In this document: piece by piece, positions 1 through 7,605 of the stretch
How positions within the stretch are numbered: position 1 is the first letter of the stretch
Layout: the number at the start of each line of letters is the position of its first letter
Source of the DNA: a virus
Strand: one strand, 5' to 3'
Length of the DNA: 64,000 bases
Virus record (IMG/VR): IMGVR_UViG_3300038417_000475
Coordinates: 21,152-85,151 of that record
Notes under the pieces: model-generated
Told to the model about the DNA's origin: nothing
The model's database searches: none
The model's input: the letters and a program-made list of their open reading frames with translations, nothing else
Program-made: the position numbers and the translations under genes

Positions 1-9
1 ATCTATGTA

Positions 10-228
10 GTGGCCGACAGGGAGCAAACCTGCACTCACTGTCAGGGAACGATTGAACCTGCGTGCTCAGAGGAAACTCTGCCAGAAGATGCACGCCTGT
101 GTAGGGCAGGGTACGTCTGGACAAGGCCAGAAGATCAGAAGGTGATGGATCAGTGTCCTGACTGCCAGTTCTTCCCTGAGAACTGTGCGGAGAGCAAACA
201 GACACCCTGCCAGTATTGGGCAACGTAA
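10..228 (+). CDS. Small Cys-rich protein, possibly 5'-truncated
   Basis: A 72-residue protein with four CxxC-like or Cys pairs (CTHC near the start, CPDC in the middle, two more Cys near the end), so probably a zinc-binding mini-protein. The start used is GTG, but the frame stays open to the first base of the window, so the true start may lie outside. It overlaps the longest frame of the next gene but not the preferred Ku start. No family recognised. Confidence 0.5.
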   Translation: MADREQTCTHCQGTIEPACSEETLPEDARLCRAGYVWTRPEDQKVMDQCPDCQFFPENCAESKQTPCQYWAT

Positions 229-284
229 GCAACCTCATGTCGAGTGACAGAGGAATAGATAGAGAAGGAGCAGGAGTTGAGAGA

Positions 285-1190
285 ATGAAAGCATGGCGAA
301 ACACGGCAATCGTTATGGGAGTTATGACCATCCCTGTGAAGCTGTACTCTGCTACAAGCGATCACGATATGGAGCGGCATAATCTCCACGCCAAAGACGG
401 CGGAAGGGCAAAGCAGGGAAGCAAATTCTGTAGCAAGTGCAAGGCCGATTTAGATGATACGAACACGGTGAAGGGCTACGAGGTCGGCAAGGATAGAGAT
501 ATCATCCTGACTCCGCAGGAGCTTGCCACCATCAGCCTCAAGTCGGCCAAGGCAGTTGAGATCGTGGAGTTTACCGCCAGTGACAAGGTTGACCCACGGA
601 TGCCTGAGAATCACTACTTCGTTGCACCAGAGGACATGGGGAAGAAGGGCTTCTCCATCCTGCTGGAGACGATGCAGGACACGGGGCTGTTTGCCATCGG
701 CAGGGTAGTCTTCAGTGAGACCAAGGAGACCCTTGTCCTGATGCGACCCTTCGGCCACGTCCTGATGCTGCACACGCTGGCATGGGCTGATGAGCTGAGG
801 GATGCCTCAGAGCTTACCGATACCACCGTGGCAATCTCCGACAAAGAGCGTGAGCTTGGCAAGATGCTGGTGGAAGTTATGGTCGGCGATGGTGACATTA
901 GCAAGTTCCACGACCAGTATCAGGAACAGCTCAGGGCTTTGATCGAGACGAAGGGGTTGGGCGGTGTCATCGAAGTCCAGCCAGAACGTACTGAGGAACA
1001 GGTGGCGGCTGTGGATGCAGCGGAGCAGCTCCTGGCGAGCATTGTGGCGGTACAGAAGAGTCAGAAGAGCAAGGGCACAGTTCTCCGGGCTGGCGAAGGG
1101 GAAGTCCCCACGGAGTTGGAGCCTGAGTTGTCGCCCAAGCCGAAGAAAACGGCCAAGGCGAAACGCTCTGCCAAAACAGTAGCAGCTTAG
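285..1190 (+). CDS. ku: Ku protein, bacterial NHEJ type
   Basis: Bacterial-type Ku, which binds double-strand DNA ends as a homodimer and recruits the ligase for non-homologous end joining. From ATG 285 the N-terminus (WRNTAIVMGVMTIPVKLYSA) matches the family opening of a short basic start followed by G-x-x-x-I-P-V-K-L-Y. A CSKC pair lies in the linker after it. About 301 residues is typical length. The C-terminus is rich in Lys and Pro (PKPKKTAKAKR), like the DNA-binding tails of many bacterial Ku proteins. An in-frame start at 216 would add 23 residues unlike the family, so 285 is preferred. A LigD-type ligase follows 330 bp downstream, completing the two-component system. Ku is known from a few phages but is uncommon. 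Confidence 0.93.
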   Translation: MKAWRNTAIVMGVMTIPVKLYSATSDHDMERHNLHAKDGGRAKQGSKFCSKCKADLDDTNTVKGYEVGKDRDIILTPQELATISLKSAKAVEIVEFTASDKVDPRMPENHYFVAPEDMGKKGFSILLETMQDTGLFAIGRVVFSETKETLVLMRPFGHVLMLHTLAWADELRDASELTDTTVAISDKERELGKMLVEVMVGDGDISKFHDQYQEQLRALIETKGLGGVIEVQPERTEEQVAAVDAAEQLLASIVAVQKSQKSKGTVLRAGEGEVPTELEPELSPKPKKTAKAKRSAKTVAA

Positions 1191-1350
1191 TGAGACTAGA
1201 CTGCGTTCGGATTGAGCCTAGCCCTTTGCGCTAGGATTGAGCCTGACCCTCTAGCCTCTCACGTCAGGGCGAGTCCGTAGACACCGTGTCATTGACACAG
1301 ATGCCAGCGGAACGCCCTGCGGTGAGCGACTAGCTCGAAAGGGGGTCTAT
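1191..1350 (+). other. Noncoding gap between ku and the ligase unit
   Basis: A 160-bp spacer without a convincing gene. It contains the 10-bp phrase GGATTGAGCC twice (near 1209 and 1232) and a small perfect hairpin GTGTC-ATT-GACAC at about 1287-1299. A purine-rich RBS (AAAGGGGG) precedes the ATG at 1351. It is probably a structured leader; no known riboswitch class was recognised. Confidence 0.35.
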
Positions 1351-1524
1351 ATGGAAATACCTGTCGTAGTGCAGGCTTCCAGTCTCGCCTATCCTCTGGA
1401 AGAGGAAGACTTCTTTGCGGAAGAGCGACTCCGCAAGGAGATGGGAAATCAGGAAGCCCGCCATCTGGATGATGGCGATGAGTGGCCTTGCCAGCATCTT
1501 TCTACCAATGGGGGTGGGCTATGA
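1351..1524 (+). CDS. Small acidic protein upstream of the ligase
   Basis: A 57-residue frame from ATG 1351, preceded by a clear AAAGGGGG ribosome site, ending in TGA at 1522-1524. It is acidic (LEEEDFFAEER) with a single Cys. Its stop overlaps the ATG of the ligase at 1521 as ATGA, so it is probably translationally coupled to the ligase. No family recognised. Confidence 0.6.
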   Translation: MEIPVVVQASSLAYPLEEEDFFAEERLRKEMGNQEARHLDDGDEWPCQHLSTNGGGL

Positions 1525-2423
1525 ATCTACCGATGAAGTGCCAGAAGCAGAAGAAACCCTTCAGCTCCAGCCGACATCTCTTTGAGCCAAAGGTGGACGG
1601 TTGGCGGTTGAGGATGGTCACCAAGACAGAGTATGGTCAGGTCGAGCTGGATGGAGAGGTGGCTGTCCTGGATGCCCAGGGCGTGCCCCGCCTTCACCTT
1701 GTCCAGCAAAGAGGACAGGACGATCCCCTGTTTCTCAAGACAGCCATGCGGGATTACCCCGCCCTGTTCTTTGGGTTCGATATCCTTCAGTGTGGGGGCA
1801 GGGGTGATCTACACCTGACTCCCCTCAAGACTCGAAAACGGATACTGACGGATATTTGGCCTGCTCTGAGGAAGAACGGCGTTCATCTCTACAGCAAGAA
1901 CGGGCATGATATAACAGGCCGCTTCCCTGAGCTGGGCGATCCCCGGAATTGCAAGCTCCTGTCCTGGGTTGAGGGAGATGGGGAAGCACTTTTCGAGAAA
2001 CTCTGTCTTGCTGGTTGGGAAGGCGTGGTGGGCAAAGAGCTGGAGTCGCCATACCTCTACGACAGCAGGACGAAGCTCTGGATCGCCTCCAAGAGGCCGA
2101 AGATCGAGGGGGATTTCGTCATCTGCGGTGCTACCCTGGGCAAGGGAAACCGTGAGGGCTTGGTCGGCTCCCTGATACTCGGAGAGCCAACGTCTAGGGG
2201 ACTGATCTACATGGGAGAGGCCGGCACAGGACTCGGCTTCGCCGATCTGCGAAGGTTGACCGAGAAGCTGTCCCGCAAGGATGCCTGTCCCTTTACTGAC
2301 AGGCCGAAGATCGACGGATTCTGGTTCTGGTCTGCGCCCACAGTCAAGGTGGAGATCGCCTATGTCGAGCGCACCAAGGATAACAAGCTGCGGGAGCCGG
2401 TGATAAAGCGCCCGCCGATGTGA
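1521..2423 (+). CDS. ATP-dependent DNA ligase, LigD ligase-domain type
   Basis: ATP-dependent DNA ligase that would seal ends held by Ku. Nucleotidyltransferase motifs are visible in order: motif I KVDGWR (adenylated Lys), motif III ELDGEV, IIIa FGFDIL, motif IV EGVVGKE, and motif V with Lys in WIASKRPK. An OB-fold-like C-terminal part follows (VGSLILGE onwards). About 300 residues fits a stand-alone LigD ligase domain with no primase or phosphoesterase domain. ATG 1521 is chosen because it overlaps the stop of the preceding small gene; an in-frame ATG at 1482 would extend through that gene. Confidence 0.92.
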   Translation: MNLPMKCQKQKKPFSSSRHLFEPKVDGWRLRMVTKTEYGQVELDGEVAVLDAQGVPRLHLVQQRGQDDPLFLKTAMRDYPALFFGFDILQCGGRGDLHLTPLKTRKRILTDIWPALRKNGVHLYSKNGHDITGRFPELGDPRNCKLLSWVEGDGEALFEKLCLAGWEGVVGKELESPYLYDSRTKLWIASKRPKIEGDFVICGATLGKGNREGLVGSLILGEPTSRGLIYMGEAGTGLGFADLRRLTEKLSRKDACPFTDRPKIDGFWFWSAPTVKVEIAYVERTKDNKLREPVIKRPPM

Positions 2424-2462
2424 AACGCTCTGAAAGTGGAGATGAAACGAAGGGGGTGAAGT

Positions 2463-2723
2463 ATGACACTGGTACAACTGCTGGACAAAGCCAACGAAGG
2501 GTATGATGACCATTTCCTGTCCGAGTTCTACAACAGGAAGACCGGCAAATTCAAGCCGAGGGCCAAGGGGGATGGGCTGGCCCGCTTCATCGTTCTGGAG
2601 ATCATGCAGACCTTTGACGAGAAGGCTAAGGATGCGGACCAGCTACAGGAAGCACTCAAGCTGATGGAGAACGCCAGGGATGATGTCCAGAGGGTAATTC
2701 AGGCCCTGGAACAATATACGTGA
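2463..2723 (+). CDS. Hypothetical protein, 86 aa
   Basis: A soluble, mostly helical 86-residue protein after an AGGGGGTG ribosome site. The middle (FKPRAKGDGLARFIVLEI) is followed by a charged helix and then a C-terminal helix. It is co-oriented with the Ku-ligase unit, 39 bp after the ligase. No family recognised. Confidence 0.65.
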   Translation: MTLVQLLDKANEGYDDHFLSEFYNRKTGKFKPRAKGDGLARFIVLEIMQTFDEKAKDADQLQEALKLMENARDDVQRVIQALEQYT

Positions 2724-2735
2724 AGGGGTGACGTG

Positions 2736-2882
2736 ATGATTTATCATTATGAGCACCGCTATCCAAAAGAGATGAAGATGGTGCCTGGTTCAAAGAACAG
2801 AGTACAAGTGAATATCAAAGGGGAGAAGCGTGAGCAGTGCCTGCATTGCGGTAGCTTAAGATCATGTGAACATGATCTATGA
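2736..2882 (+). CDS. 48-aa zinc-ribbon-like mini-protein
   Basis: A short frame from ATG 2736 to TGA 2882. The N-terminus is basic and aromatic (MIYHYEHRYPKEMK); the C-terminus carries CLHC and C-x-x-H, a plausible zinc knuckle. An AGGGGTGACGTG ribosome site lies just upstream. It is one of many Cys-rich mini-proteins in this window. Confidence 0.55.
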   Translation: MIYHYEHRYPKEMKMVPGSKNRVQVNIKGEKREQCLHCGSLRSCEHDL

Positions 2883-2893
2883 GGGGTGAGTAC

Positions 2894-2989
2894 ATGATGG
2901 AATTATTTTGTGACGGATGTGGAGAGAAAATTGAGCAGGGGCAGGCGGTTGCCCGACATCTGGCCATATTCCGGCGCGCTTCAGTGTAG
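2894..2989 (+). CDS. 31-aa Cys-pair fragment
   Basis: A very short frame after a GAGGGGTGAG ribosome site. It starts MMELFCDGCGEKIEQG, the first half of a treble-clef or zinc ribbon, but the second Cys pair is missing before the stop. It may be a decayed or truncated zinc-ribbon gene. Confidence 0.35.
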   Translation: MMELFCDGCGEKIEQGQAVARHLAIFRRASV

Positions 2990-3003
2990 TCCCCCCCTCG
3001 TCA

Positions 3004-3054
3004 AATTATGTCAACTTTGTCTCAGCGATCAGTAATATAGGGAGATTTTCCTCT
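3004..3054 (+). promoter_or_regulatory. Copy 1 of a duplicated 50-bp upstream element
   Basis: Near-identical to 5264-5313: AATTATGTCAAC, CTCAGCGATYAGTAATATAG and TTTTCCTCT occur in the same order and spacing. TAATAT could serve as a -10. The element lies upstream of the sliding-clamp gene, with a third partial copy (AGCAGTAATATCGCAG) at about 3068. It is most likely a phage promoter or operator. Confidence 0.55.
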
Positions 3055-3123
3055 CCAGTATATGACTAGCAGTAATATCGCAGAGGTGAGCAGGGCTGGT
3101 ATAAAGCCTTCACCCCTTCGGAA

Positions 3124-3203
3124 AGCCCCATCCAGAGAAAATCCTCGTCTCAGCTGGCCTCCACTCGACCATCTGAAATAACCGAGGTCTCGTGGATGGG
3201 GCT
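3124..3203 (+). other. Structured leader of the clamp gene
   Basis: An 11-bp perfect inverted repeat, AGCCCCATCCA (3124-3134) and TGGATGGGGCT (3193-3203), encloses a second stem, CCTCG (3143-3147) with CGAGG (3183-3187). The element sits in the untranslated stretch upstream of the sliding-clamp RBS (AAAGGAGC). It could be a regulatory leader RNA or a small RNA; no known class recognised. Confidence 0.45.
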
Positions 3204-3266
3204 AACTGGGTTGTAAGGGTCTTCAGATAACAGAATCAAAATTTTGGAAAGGAGCGTGAAAGACAG

Positions 3267-4514
3267 ATGAAGGCAACCCTGAAAACTGCTGACCTGTTGG
3301 GCGTGCTCAACAGAGTCAAGCCCTGCTTAGGGAAACGGGAACCCTATGCAGCGTACCACCTGGCCACCGCTGACGGTGTAGTGCTGGTCATCGGCAACGG
3401 CGGCGATTCTGCCCTGATGGGTAAGATCAAGGCAACCATAACCAGCAAGGGTGAGACCACCCTGCCTCCGGGAGCAGTGGAGTTCCTGAAGGCACAAGCC
3501 TCTGCCACTGTGACCGTCTCCACCGTACACAAGACGGAAGAGAAGAAGGTCATGGGCCAGGGGCATTGGGAGAATGGTCACTACGTGCAGGGAGAAGAGG
3601 CGCTTCAGACAGTCCACACCTGGAAAGTGAATCTGGAAGCCGGCAACTCCCGCATCTCCTACCCTGCGGCAGATCCCAAGGATATCCCGGAGCTGCCCAT
3701 GCCCCTCAAGACGCTGCCCAAGCTGGAGCAGCCTCTAGTGCTGAAGGACTTCGGCGCTGCGCTCTCTGAGGTGTCCTATGCCGTAGCAGCCAAGAATGAC
3801 TCACGGCCTATCCTGACCTGCGTTGCTATGGCGCCTGATGCCAAGGGTGTGGCTCTGATAGCCAGCGATGGATTCCGTCTGGCCAAGACATCCATCAAGG
3901 GCAGTGTTCCCTCTACCTTTGCCGTCGACGGCGACCTGTTAGCTATCTTGCAGAAGTTCGGGAAGACCAAGTTCTCCTGCAAGAAGGTCCAGATAGCTAA
4001 AGAGAGGGTACAGTGGGTGCTCGTCTTCGAGAGCGACGGCCTGACGGTAATGACCTGCAATGCCGGCGACTTCCCTAAGTGGGAGAAGTTCATCCCCGAG
4101 CATACCCGCAGGGCGCTCCGGGTGGACAACCTTGAGTTCAAGGATGCCATCAGGACAGCGATATCGGCTGTCGGCTCGCAGGGCACTATCCGCCTGATCG
4201 GAAAGGGCAAGACACTGAGAGTGATCGGCCTCTCCGACCAGACACAGGCAGAGGTCAAGATCCCGTCCAAGGGACGGATACAGCAGGCTTATCAGGCCAA
4301 CCATCTGCTGGCTGTTCTCAGCAGAGTGGGAGAGAGGGTGGATATCCTCCATGACACGGAAGCCAAGGATGGGAAGCCGACTCCTGCCATTGTGCGGAGC
4401 AACGGCAGCACCCACCTGATGTGTGCCCGTGAGGTTGCGGAATGGACCAAGGCTGACGTCAAGGCAGAGGTTCAGGCTCCAGAGGTCGAGGATCTGGAAG
4501 AAGTTCCAGCCTAA
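3267..4514 (+). CDS. dnaN: DNA polymerase III beta sliding clamp
   Basis: Beta clamp, the ring-shaped processivity factor of replicative polymerase and a landing pad for ligase and repair enzymes. It shows the three-domain clamp pattern, including the NDSRPILTCVAM stretch (about residue 175) equivalent to the conserved T/S-R-P-I-L segment, and strands typical of domains 2 and 3 (IASDGFRLA). At 415 residues it is longer than the usual 365-380; the excess is an insertion near residues 95-120 and an acidic C-terminal tail. Good RBS AAAGGAGC before the ATG. A phage-encoded clamp close to Ku and ligase suggests a self-supplied DNA maintenance module. Confidence 0.88.
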   Translation: MKATLKTADLLGVLNRVKPCLGKREPYAAYHLATADGVVLVIGNGGDSALMGKIKATITSKGETTLPPGAVEFLKAQASATVTVSTVHKTEEKKVMGQGHWENGHYVQGEEALQTVHTWKVNLEAGNSRISYPAADPKDIPELPMPLKTLPKLEQPLVLKDFGAALSEVSYAVAAKNDSRPILTCVAMAPDAKGVALIASDGFRLAKTSIKGSVPSTFAVDGDLLAILQKFGKTKFSCKKVQIAKERVQWVLVFESDGLTVMTCNAGDFPKWEKFIPEHTRRALRVDNLEFKDAIRTAISAVGSQGTIRLIGKGKTLRVIGLSDQTQAEVKIPSKGRIQQAYQANHLLAVLSRVGERVDILHDTEAKDGKPTPAIVRSNGSTHLMCAREVAEWTKADVKAEVQAPEVEDLEEVPA

Positions 4515-4552
4515 AGGTAGTTTAGTCAATAGGCTAAGGAAGGAGCATCATC

Positions 4553-4936
4553 ATGATAAAGTGGGACCCTGTTCTAGTGATAGACAGATGCAATGAGGCT
4601 GAGGCGATACTGGCCGAAGCCCTCCCCATCATCCAGAGAGCAGCCGCGAAACTTGAGGAAGTGGGGCAGATCCAGGGCATGCCTCAGTACATCACGCAGC
4701 CGGTGGCCAATGCCAGGGCTTCGGTCGAGAACTGCGGGCGCAGGACCAAGCAGGACATCGAGATGGTTCGGAGTCATGTGCCCAAGAAGGAACTGGAGCG
4801 ATGGCGCTTCAAGGGCAAGGCGACGAGTCTCGGCCTTAAGGTCGTGCCCGGCACCAAACCGTACCAATACCACCCTCCCCGGGATACCACACCAGGATTC
4901 GACGGAACACGGCAAACGTCCCTGGTCGGGCGATGA
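4553..4936 (+). CDS. Hypothetical protein, 127 aa
   Basis: A mainly helical N-terminal 90 residues followed by a Pro/Gly-rich basic tail (KPYQYHPPRDTTPGF). It follows an AAGGAGC ribosome site, and its stop overlaps the next ATG as ATGA. No family recognised. Confidence 0.65.
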   Translation: MIKWDPVLVIDRCNEAEAILAEALPIIQRAAAKLEEVGQIQGMPQYITQPVANARASVENCGRRTKQDIEMVRSHVPKKELERWRFKGKATSLGLKVVPGTKPYQYHPPRDTTPGFDGTRQTSLVGR

Positions 4937-5253
4937 CCGCCCCGGTAGCGGAGATCAAGAACCTCAAAGCGTTTCCGAAGTTGCTCCATATGACCCATGG
5001 AGAGGACGGCGAGCGTGAGTGGTGGGACTGGCATAAGGACAGCAAAAAGGTAGTCATACAGCGCCGCATCAAGACCCCGAAGACCACTTGGACAGTGTAC
5101 TTTCTCAATGGGGGAGAGATCGGCTGTCTATATGAAGACGATACGATGAAGAGGTCTGTCGGCGGTGAAGTTGAGACGTGTGTCTCTGCGTTGGCAGAGC
5201 TTGGCTTCAAGGTCGTTTTCCCTCAATCCCTGTTTGACAACGACAGGGACTGA
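4933..5253 (+). CDS. Hypothetical protein, 106 aa
   Basis: A soluble alpha/beta-looking protein with WWDWHKDSKKVVIQRR and a strand-rich centre. It starts at ATG 4933 overlapping the previous stop. The duplicated regulatory element at 5264 starts just after its stop, so it ends the clamp transcription unit. Confidence 0.65.
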   Translation: MTAPVAEIKNLKAFPKLLHMTHGEDGEREWWDWHKDSKKVVIQRRIKTPKTTWTVYFLNGGEIGCLYEDDTMKRSVGGEVETCVSALAELGFKVVFPQSLFDNDRD

Positions 5254-5263
5254 AACACGGTTG

Positions 5264-5313
5264 AATTATGTCAACCTAGGCTCAGCGATTAGTAATATAG
5301 AGGGTTTTCCTCT
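5264..5313 (+). promoter_or_regulatory. Copy 2 of the duplicated 50-bp upstream element
   Basis: Matches 3004-3054 over AATTATGTCAAC, CTCAGCGATTAGTAATATAG and TTTTCCTCT. It ends right at the ribosome site of the P-loop ATPase gene, so here the element abuts the coding region with no leader. Confidence 0.55.
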
Positions 5314-5328
5314 GTGGAAAGGAGCTTA

Positions 5329-6168
5329 GTGAGTCCAGAGTTTGTAAAGAAACTCGCTCAGTGGCGCAACCGGCACAAAGAGAGATGGGCCAAGGCTCTG
5401 CTTTCTTCTCCGATTCAGACCACCATGAGAAGGATAGTCCGCCCCGAAGGCGTACTCCTCATCATGGGCAGCCGGAGATCGGGGAAGACCGGCCTGGCCA
5501 TGGAGATCATGGACGATTTCCACGACCGCAAGAATATCCCTGGTGCGGTGTGCTATCCGCAGGAGCATAAGAAGCTGAAGAAGCTCCTGCCCCGGTGGGT
5601 CAAGGTGGTAACAAGGCTCAAAGACCTGCCTCCCAACTCGATCTGCGTTGTGGACGAGGCCTCACAGGTAGCCCATGCCAGACGGACTTCCAGCGGAGCT
5701 GCGGTTGATCTGGATGCGCTGGTGGCGATCTCCGAGCAGAAGCACCAGTTGATCATCTTCATCACCCACCATTCCAGGAAGTTCGACATCAACGATGTCC
5801 ACGGTTCCGACATGATCATCTGGAAGATGCCAACGCTGGCCGATACCATGTGGGAGAGGGAAGAGCTACAGATGTATGTGCTGCGGGCCTGGGAATTTTT
5901 CGAGGCTCTGCCGCATGCCAGAGAGTCAGGGAAGTTCAGCCTGCAACAGCTTAAGGCCTGCTACGTCATGAACCTCAAGCGGATGGAGTTCTACACCTTC
6001 AAGAACGGACTCCCGAAGTGGTGGACGAATGAGCTGAGCACGGTCTTCAAGCTGTTCGAGGATCTGGACCCGAACGGAAAGGGGGCGGTCAAGGCCAAGG
6101 AAGTTGAAGCGAAGGTAGTCAAGCGGAAGAAGAAATCAAGGAAGAAGGAGGCCAAGAAGAAGCGATGA
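5329..6168 (+). CDS. P-loop ATPase, Zot or FtsK/HerA-like
   Basis: A NTPase with Walker A GSRRSGKTG (about residues 47-55) and Walker B ICVVDEAS (about 105-112), then a sensor-like IFITHHSRK. The 279-residue single-domain layout resembles Zot-type or A32-like viral ATPases that drive DNA packaging or virion extrusion; a regulatory ATPase is an alternative. The C-terminus is extremely basic (KRKKKSRKKEAKKKR). GTG 5329 is chosen because AAGGAG lies just before it; an upstream GTG at 5314 would place the RBS inside the gene. It overlaps the next gene by 4 bp. Confidence 0.6.
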   Translation: MSPEFVKKLAQWRNRHKERWAKALLSSPIQTTMRRIVRPEGVLLIMGSRRSGKTGLAMEIMDDFHDRKNIPGAVCYPQEHKKLKKLLPRWVKVVTRLKDLPPNSICVVDEASQVAHARRTSSGAAVDLDALVAISEQKHQLIIFITHHSRKFDINDVHGSDMIIWKMPTLADTMWEREELQMYVLRAWEFFEALPHARESGKFSLQQLKACYVMNLKRMEFYTFKNGLPKWWTNELSTVFKLFEDLDPNGKGAVKAKEVEAKVVKRKKKSRKKEAKKKR

Positions 6169-7145
6169 CCAAAGAAGAAGTAATGCAAAGCATCGGGAGA
6201 GTCGCCGACCTGAAGCCCCGGGTAGTGGACTCGGCCACTCCGAGGGTTGTCATGATCGGAACGGAGCAGCTTGCCATCAAGCCGTCCTCCGGCTCGAAGT
6301 CAATCCCGCTCTCAAATGCGGGCTCTGATAGCCTGATGCACCTCGTGGGGATGTCCAACAAGATGCGCAAGGATCTCAGTGGTGGGACATTCCTCAAGGC
6401 AGCCAGTGAGCTGCTCGCCGCCCAGGGCCAGTTTGTTGTCCTGACAAAGGATGACATAGGCCATGATTTTGTGGGCGGGAAACACTACCACGCAGTTGAC
6501 CCGGAGAGGGCGCTGCGCACTATGGAAAGCCTGGAGATCACGAATTACCACCGTTGCTATCCGCTGGCAGAGAAACGGGCAGTGGTGATCGAAGCTGTCG
6601 GGCCGAGGATAGAGAGCGTGGTGGTCGGAGACAGGGTTCAGGCTGGCGTTCAAGTCTCTTTCAGCCCCTTTGGGGTTATTGCGCCGGCTGTCTCGTCCTT
6701 CAGCCTGCGGCTGGTCTGCACCAACGGTGCCGCAATCCAGGAAATTGAAGACACGTTCAAGGATACCGGCGGCAGCCGCGATGCGAACGGGTTTTGGGAC
6801 TGGTTCAGGAAGAACGTCAAGACGGCCTATAATGAGATCGGCCCTATGACGGAAAGATTCAAGGGGATGCGAGATCACCGGATTACTCCGAAGGACAGGG
6901 CCGGTGCCATCGAGGGGATCATCCGGCAGGGACACCTTGAGGAACTGTCTGAGGCTATCCACGCCCGGGCTCTGCAGGAGCCGCCCCACAATGCCTGGGA
7001 TCTGTTGAATCTGGTCACCTGGGCTGGCACCCATGCTTCAGGGGGTGACTATCAGCTGGTCCGCAGGGCGAACAAGGCAGCGACAACGTTCTCCACAAAC
7101 GTCAGTGTTCACAGGGTCTGCCCTCTGTGCAACTCACAGAACTAG
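6165..7145 (+). CDS. DUF932-like phage/plasmid protein
   Basis: A 326-residue protein. The region around residues 145-190 (VSFSPFGVIAPAVSSFSLRL then VCTNGA) resembles the DUF932 core, where a conserved strand set is followed by R-L-x-C-x-N-G. DUF932 proteins are common on phages and plasmids; their function is unsettled. The C-terminus has a CPLC pair. It is coupled by ATGA to the P-loop ATPase, suggesting a joint role. Confidence 0.5.
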   Translation: MTKEEVMQSIGRVADLKPRVVDSATPRVVMIGTEQLAIKPSSGSKSIPLSNAGSDSLMHLVGMSNKMRKDLSGGTFLKAASELLAAQGQFVVLTKDDIGHDFVGGKHYHAVDPERALRTMESLEITNYHRCYPLAEKRAVVIEAVGPRIESVVVGDRVQAGVQVSFSPFGVIAPAVSSFSLRLVCTNGAAIQEIEDTFKDTGGSRDANGFWDWFRKNVKTAYNEIGPMTERFKGMRDHRITPKDRAGAIEGIIRQGHLEELSEAIHARALQEPPHNAWDLLNLVTWAGTHASGGDYQLVRRANKAATTFSTNVSVHRVCPLCNSQN

Positions 7146-7383
7146 CTCATACAGTCTGGGCCATTCAGAGAATGACTCAGACGTATGGCCTGGTCGCCAG
7201 GGCCGAGTGCGGTAGACCGATATTCGCGCGTGGGCATGACCGTCCGGCCCTGACGCCTGGTCGCTGGCTGTGTGTGCGAGGTGTAAGAAGATGAGTCTCC
7301 TTACGGAACAGCTTGACTCCTTCAGGGCTTAAAGCTCTGACAAAGCATAGGCCTTGGTCACAGCCAGCCGAAAGAGAGGACGA
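7146..7383 (+). other. Highly structured 238-bp noncoding region
   Basis: No gene seen. Several inverted repeats are present: CAGGGCCG (7198-7205) with CGGCCCTG (7245-7252), CCTGG-TCG-CCAGG around 7190, and the long-range 10-bp pair GCTGGCTGTG (7263-7272) with CACAGCCAGC (7359-7368). The last pair closes a roughly 105-nt element right before the RBS of the next gene. It looks like a leader RNA or a noncoding RNA; no class recognised. Confidence 0.5.
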
Positions 7384-7605
7384 ATGATCATCAGAATAGG
7401 TAAGTTCTTCCTGACTTGTCATCTCTGGTGGAGTGCCTGGTGTCTAGGAGGGGCAATCTATTCACTCGTGGTGAGAGACCACGTATGGGTAGGCATCTTT
7501 GGGGGGATGGGGCTCTACTTTGCCATTGTGAATTTGTTAAAGGTAGGCTCAAAACGAGGAGGAAAGAAGGATGAGGAGAAAGAAAGAGATCAAAGAGGCC
7601 CTTAA
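7384..7605 (+). CDS. Small two-helix membrane protein
   Basis: 73 residues with two hydrophobic segments (about 8-29 and 36-54), then a Lys/Arg/Glu-rich cytoplasmic tail. ATG 7384 follows GAGAGGACGA. Two TM helices and a charged tail fit a holin-like or small accessory membrane protein, but there is no endolysin next to it. Confidence 0.65.
   Translation: MIIRIGKFFLTCHLWWSAWCLGGAIYSLVVRDHVWVGIFGGMGLYFAIVNLLKVGSKRGGKKDEEKERDQRGP

Noticed and set aside
1191-1350. Riboswitch in the ku-ligase gap
   Set aside because: Short hairpins only; no conserved motif of cobalamin, SAM, c-di-GMP or guanidine classes could be found.
3000-3060. Minus-strand TTGACA in the duplicated element as a divergent promoter
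   Set aside because: No -10 at 16-19 bp in either copy, so the reverse reading is not supported.
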